A stretch of 64,000 nucleotides of DNA, taken from contig OZ038322.1 of assembly GCA_964035795.1 (NCBI GenBank), positions 2,948,264-3,012,263 on the forward strand. The letters run 5' to 3'. A model generated the notes under the pieces. It worked only from the letters and a program-made list of their open reading frames with translations. It was not told where the DNA came from and searched no databases. Both the position numbers and the translations under genes were made by a program. How positions within the stretch are numbered: position 1 is the stretch's first letter; each line of letters begins with the position of its first letter. Below, piece by piece: positions 1-12,000 of this stretch. This DNA comes from Pterobdella sp. o SKG-2022 (lineage: Eukaryota > Annelida > Clitellata > Hirudinida > Piscicolidae).

Positions 1-2146
1 CATTTTAACAAGCCTATGATCTGTTGATGTGGTTATGCCTGAATAACTTATAGAGTCTATTATGAGTTTTTTAATTTTATTGTAAGATAAAATGGAGTCA
101 ACAGTGTTGTGAATTTTTTCATCTTTTAGCTTCTCTTGCCATGTTGTTAGGTGTCTTTCTAAATGTTCAAACAGTGTATTTGTTGCTATAAGGTTGTTTG
201 TGACCATTTAGAAGACTGCCATTATTGTTTTCACATCCTCTTGCTAAAACTCCTTTATGTTGGACTTTTTAAAAACATCTGCCAAATTTTGCATCAAAGT
301 CTTCTCGAATAATTAATATTTGTCCTTTTTTTGTCTTGATGCTGCTTTTTAGCTGCTGCAGGAAAGTTTCATATGTCTTTGTGCTTATGCAATGCGGTAT
401 TGAGAAAGATCTTTAAAAACGGGGTTAAACATCAAATAATAAATTCAAAAAAACGAGTTTTACATATAATCGCTGAAGTTTTTTTTTCTTTTCAAACAAG
501 TCGACTAACAGCGATATAAACTTTTTTGGCGCCAATCGAAGGTGGCCTGTCGAAGTTATAATTTTGAATATACTAATTTTAAAAAAATAAACTATTAAAC
601 ACAGTTGTGCGCTACAGCTTAAGTTGTAAATTTTAAGGCGCAAGTGAATTACTGATATGCTCCCAACACTTCTGTCGTCAAGACTCACCCTATGTTAATG
701 GCTTGACGCCATACGGTAGCTTCACGTAATGCAGCCATACCATAGAACAAAAAGTCAAGAAATTGAAAAAAGAAAAAAATGTTTTTTCACCAAATTGGAT
801 GAATAGAAAACAGAACAAAAAATAAATAAATTTTGAATAAAAATAAAAAAAAACTTTAAAAAAAAGAAAAGAAGTTACTCAAAGGGATCACGAAGAAACT
901 TTCCGCATCGTTCTTTCCGCGGAGAAACAAGGAACGCCTCCTTCAGTTAAAGATCAGACTGAGATCAAAAAACTTGCTTTTGGGTCTAAATCTTTTCTAA
1001 CTCATAATCTGAATGGATACCAAAGTGAGATTTTTCCCATTCCTTGTCCTTCAGATTCATCTAAGAAAAATCAAAAATAAAACAAATAGAATAAAAAAGA
1101 ATACAAGAAAGTTATTTACTGTTATTATTATGCTCTTGAACAACCATGCTCAAGCAACAACACTTATTATTCTTCCACGATTTGGCGCAGACGTAACATC
1201 GGAAACAAAAAAATCGCCGATATAGATACTAATAAATTAGCTAACTAAAGATATATACTTGAAAATAAAAAACTGACTGAAGCAGAAATAGAAATTTTAA
1301 AAGAAAAAGCTATAGGCGATGCAAGAAAAGACTATAACATAAAAACTACTGAAGAAAGCATAGCAAAAATAACAAGTAGCAGTGGAAACCTGAAAAATAG
1401 AGAAAAAAATAAAATTAAAAAAATGGTTATTAATAATGATGGTGAAATAATAGGAATGGTTATTGACAATAGTGGTAAAGGTTTAGAAATGTTTATAGAC
1501 AATGGGGATGAAGGTGTAGAAATGGCTATCGACAATGGGATATTATAAAAGAGTTGGAGCAGGAAGAAACGTATAAGTATCTTGGGGTTGATGAAAGCAA
1601 TGAAATCGAACATGGGAAAATGAAAATAAATTAGAAAAGAGCGTATAAGACGTGTAAGATTAATACTAAGAATAAAATTAAATTAAAAAAATAAACTACA
1701 TTTACGTAATTGTTTCTGCTGTTATGTAAAACAAGGGTGAACGACGCAAAGTTGGAGTTGATTTTGCTACAAAAACCACATAAGAAGAAAGAAAGACTAA
1801 TGTTGAGGTCCTTGAAATAGCTGGTTTCCCTTCCATTTACACACTGCTTAAAGAGCGTTGACTGAGACGGCTGGGTCATGTCCACAGAATGGATGATGAC
1901 GAAAACCCTAAAGACATGCTCTAGGGAGAGCTTGAAAGAAGGGAGAGAGCCAGAGGGTGCCCCTTGTTAAGGTACAGAGATGTCTGCAAGATGGGTCTGA
2001 AAGCTTTTGATATTGATGTGTCATTATGGAAGAATATTGCCGCTGACACGGATGCTTGGAAGCTAACCCTGAAACGTCAGCTTCCTGAAAGGGAAAGTAG
2101 ATGAAAAGCAAATTTTGCTGAAAGCGTGCTAAAAGGAAGGCAAAAA
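1..2146. repeat. 2.1 kb composite repeat, copy A (runs to left window edge)
   Basis: This block matches 30464-32609 at a constant offset of 30463. The only difference I noticed is T at 1958 against C at 32421. It is a patchwork of LINE remnants. Bases 1-208 on the minus strand read as the end of an endonuclease domain (TSTDHRLVKM). Bases 1545-1730 on the plus strand read as an RT-thumb segment (ETYKYLGV). Bases 1800-2104 on the plus strand read as a LINE C-terminal region (LGHVHRM). The match stops at 2146; copy B carries on with the same LINE's zinc finger, so copy A looks like the truncated copy at this end. Its left limit lies outside the window. Confidence 0.9.
1800..2104 (+). pseudogene. 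LINE ORF2 C-terminal fragment (copy A)
   Basis: The frame reads EVLEIAGFPSIYTLLKER, a stop, then LRRLGHVHRMDDDE, a second stop, and a tail ending in LKRQLPERESR. This pattern (short core, a G-H-V/R motif, then an RY-DVCK-like block) is typical of the region after the RT domain in jockey/CR1-like LINEs. In-frame stops near 1860 and 1921 show that it is dead. The zinc finger that should follow is missing here but present in copy B. Confidence 0.7.
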
Positions 2147-2682
2147 GCTCATAATCAACATTAAGTATTAAGGTCTGCTCAAGGTGAAAACATGACGATA
2201 AAAGATTTTCAAGTTATTACCATATTCTTGAGTTATAAATTAGTTTTTTATACGTTAAAGGTCAAAAATGCTTTTAAACAAATAAATATTCTATTTTGTG
2301 TTTGGTCATTGATTTAATGAGATCATGCTTTATGAAAGTTTTCTATGATTTTTGATGTTTCATCTTTTAAATTTCACGTTCCGAAGTATTGAACAAGTCT
2401 TATAGCTCACGGATTGAAAATATAACAAGGTTGAAACAGTAAAAATAATTTTTTTGATGTACCGTGATTTTGGCATAGTAATTATTTTTACATTATCAAA
2501 TTATTCTGATTCATGGCTCTATCTTTATTTCATCTTTCATTTTTAATCATTCTCCATGTAGACTAGCGTTTTATGAAAGCTATCAATTACATAACCAAAA
2601 ATCCATTTGTTGAATTTCTTATGATCAATTTACAGTGATTAATTAATGCATGATACGTTATAATATGAAATATTGGCAGATA
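2147..2682. other. AT-rich spacer, nothing recognised
   Basis: No frame, RNA gene or clear repeat could be supported here. The sequence is AT-rich with scattered short homopolymers. Confidence 0.5.
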
Positions 2683-3013
2683 ATGGCAACAAAAGTGGAC
2701 ATAAAGCCGAAGAAAGGTTCACAACTGCTGAGCGGCATCAAGTCGAAACTCCTCAGAACAATTAGCAACAAAAGCATCGAAACTTGTCAGTTGGTCTCCT
2801 TGTTTCTTTCATTATCTTTTGTTATTTCTTATAATTAATTTTTTGTATTCAAAACCATATTGGAAATGTTTAAACGTTTTTTTCACGATAAACTAAAGTG
2901 TCTGTGCTGGCCCAGGTGTGAGAGTGAAAAACATCTTTGAACTATACGTTCGAAACTTCTTTCGACTTTTGTTTACCTCCCAGACTCATGTACTAGATTT
3001 TTTTGTTCCGTAA
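2683..3013 (+). CDS. candidate two-exon small protein (about 66 aa), unknown
   Basis: Exon 1 (2683-2785) begins MATKVDIKPKKGSQLLSG and is noticeably more GC-rich than its surroundings. It ends phase 1 at a weak GTCAGT donor. Exon 2 (2916-3013) follows a CAG acceptor, keeps the phase and ends in DFFVP and TAA. An AATAAA polyadenylation-type signal starts at 3013, right at the stop codon. The predicted product is basic with a hydrophobic C-terminal half. I do not recognise it. The exon could also be an alternative 5' exon of the kinase gene downstream, read through a different weak donor, or it could be chance. The support is codon-like composition and matching splice phase only. Confidence 0.3.
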
Positions 3014-5377
3014 ATAAAAATATATATAGTAACTGAATTAAGTGCAATTTTATTCCACGTTGCCAATGTATGAAGAAGTATACAGTCTTATTTACAATCA
3101 AGATGGCTGAAAACACTCTGGTTTGAACTCCCTATAATATTGATACAGAGTGAAAACTTCTCATGCTGGTTTACCCAAAAGAATGTGTTTTTAAAAGTAT
3201 CAATAGCAGATATATTTTTACATGTGTAGATGAAAGGTTTTACTCATCAATAATGATTCATTAGTTTATTGTGGGAGTCAGCTTTTCATAAATTTCTTTG
3301 AAGCTTTTTCTTTGTTGCTTACAAGTTTCAAATGTGATCACAAAGTTAACATTTTAAATGTTTGAAGAGTTTCAAAACTTATCGTTGCAATTGGTTTCTA
3401 GTTGAACATTATTCAAAATATTCCTTTTAAAAAAAGGATTTTTCAAATTAAAATGTTCAAAACATCGATCGTAAAAAATCGATTTACTTCTGGTTGATTG
3501 ATAACGTTATTCAATAACTCGAGCTTTTTGAAAAAATAATTAGATATATCAAAATCTAATGCAGCATTTCTGAGCTTAAAAATGGAGAGTGGTTGAAATT
3601 TTAATTAAATTTTTAAAACACCAAATATTTCAATTCTTTTTCGCAAACTCTCAGGTATAAATTTCATAATTCAGACCTTCAAATTGTTGTTAAAACAATG
3701 CTGATAAAGTTTAATTACATCTACGTTATGATCACACAATAATGAAATTCTAATTTATTTTGAAGGCATCTGATATCATCTTGAAGTCTCATCTTTCAAA
3801 TTGGGGTATTAAGTTGATGGAGCGGGTAGTGGGTTAAACATGCAATGAACAAGAAACATCGAAGCACAATGTCACGTGGATTCATCCGCGTATGAGTTCT
3901 CGCAAACACCCTAAAACTTTTTTATGCTTTTTTCTTTTATAAACTGAAATAAGCTTTAGGAAGCGTAGGTTTGATATTGAAGATTCAAGTTTGTGAAACA
4001 GTTTGCCGCAAGGCTTAAGAAGGGTTAAGAAAGGGAAGGATTTTGGAGAGAGAATGAAAACAAAATTTAAAAAAAAATATATATATATAAAGGTTCTATA
4101 AGCTGTTATTATATAAGGGTGTTATTTTCAAAAATATCAAGTAATATTGAAACTTCCTGGGTTAAACACTACTATAATAAACTTCGTAGATTATTATCAT
4201 TATTATTATTATAAGCAATCTTTAATCCTGGAAGTTACAATGTTTCAAATGAAAAAAAAGAGGCTCTTACTATTTCAGCTGCCTGGGTCTGGGATGTTCT
4301 TCATTTCTTTTTAACCATTTTTTTATTTTTTTCCATTTCCAACATTGCAAATCATTCATGTTTCTAATTAACAAAAAACAGTTGTAGCAAAAAAATTGTG
4401 AACTTTGTAATTTGAGCACGAGCTTGCCAGGATAGACACCTTAGAAAGACTTAAAAATAGAGACCGTTAAAACATTCATTACAAGGTTCTTCTTTTATTT
4501 TCAAGTTTTAATTGCCATAGTATCTAGGAAGCTGAAGCTCTGTTTCTGCAAAAAGTATACTTATGTCGAATTGTTTTTTCAAGATTGCTTTCTCATGTAG
4601 TACGCAACGACTCAAACGATTGCGAAATATTTCAGATAAAATTATTAAGTGTGGTTTTTATTATACTCTCATTTTTTAAATCTTTGTTGAAATAGTGCTT
4701 ATAGAAATGTGATAATCATTTCAGACAAGGATGTCATGTTGTCTGCCTGTATAAGTATAAAAAGTAGATTGAGTGCTCAAATTAATTATTGTTTGCAAAA
4801 ATATGATTAGTTCGACAAAGAATCTTTCAAAATGAATATCGGTTGGCAGTTGCTACAAGCAATCATGGATAACTCATTTAATACCTTTCGCATATACTTG
4901 TTATAAAAAGGAATATGTTTGAAATTTTTGATGACTAAAATCCCTCCAAAACAGACAAAACTATCTCACAGCCATTGATCGACACTTTTGAAAAGAAATA
5001 CACTAAAAACAAAAAAGTAATTTCCTATTATGACTCCGTTGAATTGCATTTAGTTTTTTGCATCGCATAAATCAGAGCTCGATCAGCGCTCAAGGACATA
5101 TTGGCAATTTTTTACAAGCTCAATCTACTACTGAGTCTTCGATGTGCAGTAAATATTTTAATTACATTGTTTTTTGTTGAAAGTATGAAAAGCTCATGTG
5201 GGAACCTCGAGTGAAATTCAAAAATTCCTTTTTTTCACTTTTAACTCGAGGTTTTGTTATCATTCAATGGGGTCGAGTTAATTGCTTGCTTTCATTAGCC
5301 TCCATTGTTTGAGCAAATTTTGAAAAAATCATAATAATATTCATAAGATTTTTTTTAATTTGATAAAGGCTGAAGGA
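3014..5377. other. long AT-rich region upstream of the kinase
   Basis: There is no convincing exon. Bases 4148-4216 match the 3' end of the minus-strand LINE at 51050-51116: both contain a CTGGGTTAAACA block followed by an ATT repeat, so this is a solo 3' fragment of that LINE family. A short AT microsatellite lies at 4078-4088. Any upstream noncoding exons or promoter of the kinase should be in this interval, but I could not place them. Confidence 0.5.
4148..4216 (-). repeat. solo LINE 3'-end fragment
   Basis: About 69 bases match 51051-51116, the 3' end of the minus-strand LINE there, in the same orientation. The match includes the (ATT)n tail. It is therefore a severely 5'-truncated copy. 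Confidence 0.55.
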
Positions 5378-6014
5378 ATGACGATTCTGGATTTTGAGTT
5401 GATCAAGACCATTGGAACTGGGTCTTTCGGGGTGGTCTTTCTAGCCAAACATATCGATAATCAAAGTGTCCATGCTATCAAAATACTCTGCAAACAAACG
5501 GTTAGAGTTAGTATTGAATGAAAATGTCTGATTTTGATCAAATATTTGGGCTTTTAATAACTGTCTGATAAATATATGTTTATTAAGTAAAAGATGAAGC
5601 TAAGGTGAATCCTTCGAGCTTATATATAAACATGAGTCTTCATAACAAACTAACACTACCAGATTATCAACTGATTCAATCTCTTAATTAATGTCTTTAA
5701 GAGTAAAAATTTAACCTCATCAAAATATTTTTCTGAAAAAAATTGAATATTTACTAAAAATACTATTGAAAGCATAATTGCTATTGAGCTGAGAAGAACA
5801 ACTTGAGTGGATTGAATTGAATGAAAAAGATTTAAAAAATACTTCTGAATATTTCAAAAAGAGCACAAGTTTGAAAAAGAAGTTCAAAATAGATGTGAAT
5901 ATTAAAATTTTAAATATTTTCCAAATTAAACGAAAAAATGTAAAATAAATAAAAAATATTCAACTAGATTAATTTATGAGATATATGTGAATATTTAAAT
6001 AAATTGAATAGATA

Positions 6015-6058
<44 letters not shown>

Positions 6059-9000
6059 CAACTAGATAGAAATGAGTGGGTTTGAAAAATTAAACTAGCA
6101 TTCCAAAGATCGTATCACTACCACTGTTATTTCGTTCAATTTCGCTACAGACCATGTGTTTAATTGGGCCTTACACTTATTGCTTCAAAATTTTAAAAAA
6201 ACATTTTTGCCCCATAATATATTTGCTTTCAACGTACGCATTTTATAATAGCTTACTTAGTAAACAAATGTTGTTATTGATTTTATTGAGCGTTTGACAA
6301 CTTCGAATGACGTAAACAGCAAAAAAGTTGAACAAATGGGTTTAACTGTGCATGAATAATGTTTTATTGTCACCATTAAGCAATGCATGACGTAAAAAAA
6401 TGATAACTTGAATAATTTAATTCTATCAACAGCTGGTCAAAACGAAGCAAGTCGAGCATACTTTGAGTGAAAAAAGAATTTTAAACTCTGTAGACTTCCC
6501 TTTCATCGTTCAACTGCAACATCACTTCATGGTAGCTGTCTTTTCAAGTTATTTGCATGCGTAACTTTGAACCAAATCTTTATGCACCCATGAATCTTAT
6601 GAAATAAACCTTTTTTAGATGAATTATATCAACAAAAATGTAAATATAACCATTGAAACATGTAGAATGAGACGAAGTTGTTCTTGGTGATGGAGTTCTG
6701 TGTGGGAGGGGAGATATTCAGACTGCTCAGAAATAACAAAAGATTTTCGTATGTTCCCGTAGAGTATTTTCAATAGATATTAAATTAAATAATCAATTTC
6801 AAAAAAACTTGAAATCATTTCGAACCAATGCTCCAAAACTACAGCAAAGAGCCAGTCCTGCATTGAACTTGGCAGTATTGTGACTTCATTTCCATTTGGG
6901 AAACTCATAGCATATTAGTTATAAAAAAATGTTTCAATCAAAAATTGAGAAAAAAATTTCATAAAGTGTTTCAAAAAAGATTAAATGCATATGTTTGACG
7001 CAATAGTATCGATCGAGAAGCTTAACTGACTGAAATAACTGTTTCATTGCATAACGTTTTATGCTAGTTTTACTAAACCATATCTATAAACGATTTGTTA
7101 TTGTTTTCAAAATTGTTAATTCCGTGAATCGTAAATATAAATTAGACATTTTTATATTTGTAACAGAGAAAAAAACAGTCAGTTTTATGCTAGTCAGATT
7201 GTTCTTGTTCTGGAATACTTGCACAGCTGTGACGTCATGTACCGAGACCTCAAGCCAGAAAACATCTTAATAGATTATTCGGGATACATAAAAGTTAGCA
7301 TTGAATGGAATTAAATTATCACCATCATCCTCATCATCATTATTTTCCTAATCATACTCATCATTTTTCTAGTCTTGTCTACTCTTTTTTCGCATCATCA
7401 TGAAGCATGTAAAAACCCACTTGGGGAGGGCTATTGGCATGGACGTATATGTCTGGCTATGTTCGTGGCTGACAGTATACGCTGACAGTTTTGGCATTGT
7501 TTTGCTCATTTTTATATTTTCTTGCTGGTGTAGTTGTGTTGTGGTGTACTGATGTCTTGTTATGTGTCTTCAGATTCCTAGCCCGATTTGCCTTTTTTCT
7601 ACAGAGCACGCACACTTCATATTTGAAACACATCAGCATCGCCATCATCGTCATCATCATCATGATCGTCTTTTCTTGTCTACTCTTATCGCATCATTAA
7701 AAGGCATGAAGGCCCGGTTTCGGAAGGGTTATTGTCATGTGCGCATATGTCTAGCCATGTTCGTGGCTGACAGTATACGCTGAGAGTTTTGGCATTGTTT
7801 TGTTTTGTTTCTGTATGTTCTTGCTGGTGTAGGTGTGTTTTGGTGTATTTGTGTATTGTTATGTGTTCTCATGTGTCTAGCCGAGTTTCAGTAATTAAAG
7901 CTTTGAGTCGATATTTTCAAAGCTTTGAAGAAATGCAAATTAGAATGTTAATCCTATATGATTTTTTATATATTTCAAAAAATTGTATACAAAAATATTA
8001 AAAATCAAACGAGATATTTCATAAAGCATGGTTGGGCGTATGGCAATTTTGTACCCTGTATTTCTCTAGAGCCCACACACTCCACATTTGAACCTCTTCC
8101 CTCTTACACGTTTTTTGATGGTTCTTCCAAGTCGCTTCTTGGTTGAAGATTCTTCGGCAGTGTTCAAAAGTAATTTTTATCATCGTTTGCAGCATCTTGT
8201 GCATTCTTTTCTTATGTATCGCCAGATCTGCTTTGTTTTTGCAGGTTTTGCCATACCCTTCTGCCTCACATGTGAATCCGGTGGTTGAATGTGTCACAGC
8301 ACAGGCACGTGTAGTGTTTCTTTGCCAGGTAGACGTCAATTTTCACTATTCTGGTTTTGGTGTCCTTGCTGAAATTCGTACATTTCAGCCACTTCCTTAG
8401 ATAATTGACCGGAGCTCCATCTTTTACGATCTATGACTATTTTTTGCAAGTTCTCATGCGGGATTTTTGCATCCGTTAGGAGTTTGCACCAGTAGCTGCT
8501 TTCGTGAAACCCTCCAGTTTGGCATTTCAACCTAGTAACATTTTCTTTACCAATCTTTTGTCGGGTAGACGCAAAACATGGCCTATGCGCCTAAGGTGAG
8601 CTATTTCTATTTTAGTACGGATGCTTTCTGCTCCAAGTTGGCCTCTTACGTCCCACATGTTTACATGTTTTTCTTTCATTTCCCTTAACGGTTCCTTGTT
8701 ACTACTACCCCATACCAATCTATACCTCCTGTCCATAGCTCTCTGTAGTTGTTTCACTCCTGACTTGTAGAACGGTCCTGTGTTGCAGTTGAAAAGCACA
8801 GTGCTTTCTACACAAGTATCTAGTACTAAAACCTGTGTTCTCTTACTCAGTCGACTTTTGGTGAAACGCCTCCTAATCTTAGCAAAGATCAGTGCCCCTC
8901 TTCTCAATCGTTGGGAAATGTTCTCTTTTCTACCAAAGTATACTTCGAGCATTTTGATGTTGTTTGCTTCCATTGTTCCTAACTTGGCTCTTTCCTCCTT

Positions 9001-12000
9001 GGCATCATTCGTTCTCTCCTCAAACAACGCAAAACTTCTTTATAACCTGGGTCACCTCATCTATCTTGCACGCTTTTTCCCTAACTGTGGTGTCACCTGT
9101 AAATATCGACTCCATGAGGTACATTGTGTTGTTTTCTTTTGAGTACTTGTTTACGTTTTGTTGTGGGGAAAACTCGTGTCCGGACCTCCATGACCACTTC
9201 ACTCCAGCCTCTCGGCGTCTCAACTTCGCCGCTTTCTCTCTCTTCAGTTGGTATGTTCTGGTTGGTACTTGGTGATAAATATTGAAAGGTATCGGCGAGG
9301 AAGCACAACCTTCACGAAGGCCTCTCTGGGGGTAGAAAGTGCTGCTTACTGATGTGCTGCCTTTCACTTTGTATGCTGTAAACTCATGAGGACCCTTCAG
9401 TTTGTCGATGAACGAGTCAGGCATGTTATAGTGTTTCAGCACTCTACAGTATGGGCTTATTGACTCTTGGGTATGCCTTCCTTAAATCCAATAGAGCTAT
9501 CTTGGTTTCAGTCTCACTCATGCCGTTACCCACACAGGTCTGGAGCTTTAGTTTGTCTTCTTGAAGTTGTATGAAAATCTGTCTCGCGTCTGCTGTTGAT
9601 CGATCTTGTCGAAACCCTGCTTGATTCTTATTCAATACACCCACCTTCTCAGCCCAGTCCCAAGTCTCTTTGCCATTGTTTTCGCCTGTACTCTGCTTGT
9701 GATGGGTAACAGGCAAATACCCCGGTAGTTATTTTTGTCCCATCTGTCACCTTTCTTGAAAAGGGGGAGTATGTTGCCAGACTTCATCGTTTCTTCCCAA
9801 TTCCATGCGCGGTGTTCATACATACCCCTTATTACCTCGTATAGCTTGCTCTTAATTGCTGGTGCTGCAAGCTTGATGTACCTCAAGCGCATACCGTCGT
9901 CTCCAAGAGCTTCATCCCACATCTCTTTCAAGGTGAGTTCGATTTCAGCACTGGTCGGATTACGTGTGAGCTCGGTACTCGCCTTTTCTAATATTTCATT
10001 ATCCTGCGGTCTCACACACTTGTTTACTGCTTCAACCAACTCTTCTTCGAAGTTTTCGAAACGATCCTTCTGTATAGCCTCCAGGTGTTCTTTGAACTCT
10101 TTTTCGCTGAACAGGGAGGAGCTTTTGCTGTTGTTCTGGTTCATCCCACGCAGCTGTAGCCGGCCCAAGATGCTATATATCTGACCAATGTTGTCTTTGA
10201 GCTGGGCCTCTACATTCCAACGCCATGTTTTGCCACCACTGGTTTTCCCCTGCTCTGAGACATCGTCGGTGCCAGTTTCTCTCTGTCTTGAGATGCTCCA
10301 CAGCATAGCTAAATGCCTGTTCGTTTCTCATAGACTGATTTAATTTTTACAGCCGTTTTTGCTCGTTACGGACTCTTAAGGCTCTTTTTCACTCCTCTAA
10401 CAGTTTCTGGAGCTACTCCGTCTGACCCGTCAGCCAATCGTTGGTTTGTTTTTTCTTGATACCACAAACTTGTTCTGCTGTACGCACCACTCGCTTCTCC
10501 AACTTTTTCTAGTCTTTGAAGACGTTGCCAGTTTGCTGTACTTTAATATTCCCCGTCTTCACTTTGAAATCATCTTTCTTGTGTTTGTTACAAAGTTCTT
10601 CCCAGGCAATGTTCGATCTTCTCAGCCTCTTGCTGAGTTTTTTTATTTTTACTTTCCACTTCTTCTTGAAACCCTCATTTAGGTACCCTCATTTAGGTTG
10701 TGGTCGGATAACTCTTGGTGGTTTCCAGTCCGTACTCTCTCGAACACTCCGTGACGGTGGTTGGTGCGCGTGACAAAACCGTCCAGTTCATACCACTGTC
10801 TTGAGCTTGGATGCCTCCACGCTCCTCTTCCGGAGTGAGTATAGAAAGAATTCACCCAACATAAATCGTTCTCTGCTAACTAGTCTAGGAGTTCCCGACC
10901 CTGTTGATTGGTGGTATACATGCCCTGGTTTCCATTGTTCTCATTCTCTGTACCAGTTTGCGCGTTGAAATCTCCACCAATGATAACCACTTCGTTCTAC
11001 GCTTAGCCGTGGATGATTGTTTTTAAGGTGTTGCGTGTCTTCTGTAGATTCTACTCGTAACCTTCTGAACCCTGTACCGGGAAGTAAGTTGAGATGTATT
11101 TAATATTGTCTATCTTCACTAAGACCAATCTGTCAGTGATCAACTATTTTCTCTCTTGCTTGCTCCAGATGTTGAAGGCATCTAGGTTCATTAACACTCC
11201 AACCTTTATCGATGGAACCAGAAAACGATCTCTCTTCTGGTGATGGTACTCACGCAGACCCTCTGAACGCGCATCAATTTCTGTAACCAAACCCAAATCC
11301 CACTTTTCTTTTATGCTCTTTTGGGTAATGAAGCCGAAACGGCTCCCCGTCAGGTTGGCTCGTTGCACATTCCATGTACCAATCTTCAGCTCCTTGCCTT
11401 GCCACATCTTTATCCTGTCAATGTTTTTCTTTTTTCTTCCCTTGTTAAGGTCTTGGGTTTTTTTCGATATTGCGAAATCCCCATTTCACCCAGGTTTTTC
11501 GTGCCATCGCCGATTCGAAACCTCTTAAGGTAGTGTCGTGTGGTGAAATGGTTTTGCTGTAGAATAACGTAGTGTTGTAGTTTGGTGACATGGTAATGTT
11601 ATCAGATGATGCTACAGTGTTGTTACATGACTTCGTTGTTTTGTTGTGACGTGGAATGGTTGTCGTTATAATTGTCATTGAGGAATCCTAGATTTCCTTT
11701 GGAACTATTCTCCGAGACAGGAAATGATTTGCGTCGTTGTAGATGTAGCTGTAGATTTCGGTTGTTAAGATGTTGTCGTAGTGGGTGTAAATGACGATAT
11801 ATGAGATGTTGTTGTTGTCGACGGTCATTAAAACGTTGTTTTCTTTGTTTTTGATTGTTGAGCTGTTGTTGATGTTGTCAGTTATTAAAATGTCTTGTTT
11901 TGGCTTGTTGAGATGTTGTTGTCGGTTAATAAAATTTTGTTGATGTTGTTTTTGGTTATTGAGATGTTTTTTCTGCAGTCGTTTGATGAGATATTGTTGT

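Noticed and set aside
425..688. 87-codon minus-strand frame, present in both copies of the 2.1 kb block
   Set aside because: It is duplicated because the block is duplicated; no domain or codon signal, and it runs through AT-rich repeat DNA.
1013..1225. 70-codon plus-strand frame in both block copies
   Set aside because: Lys/Asn-rich AT-driven frame with no family features; likely chance inside the repeat.
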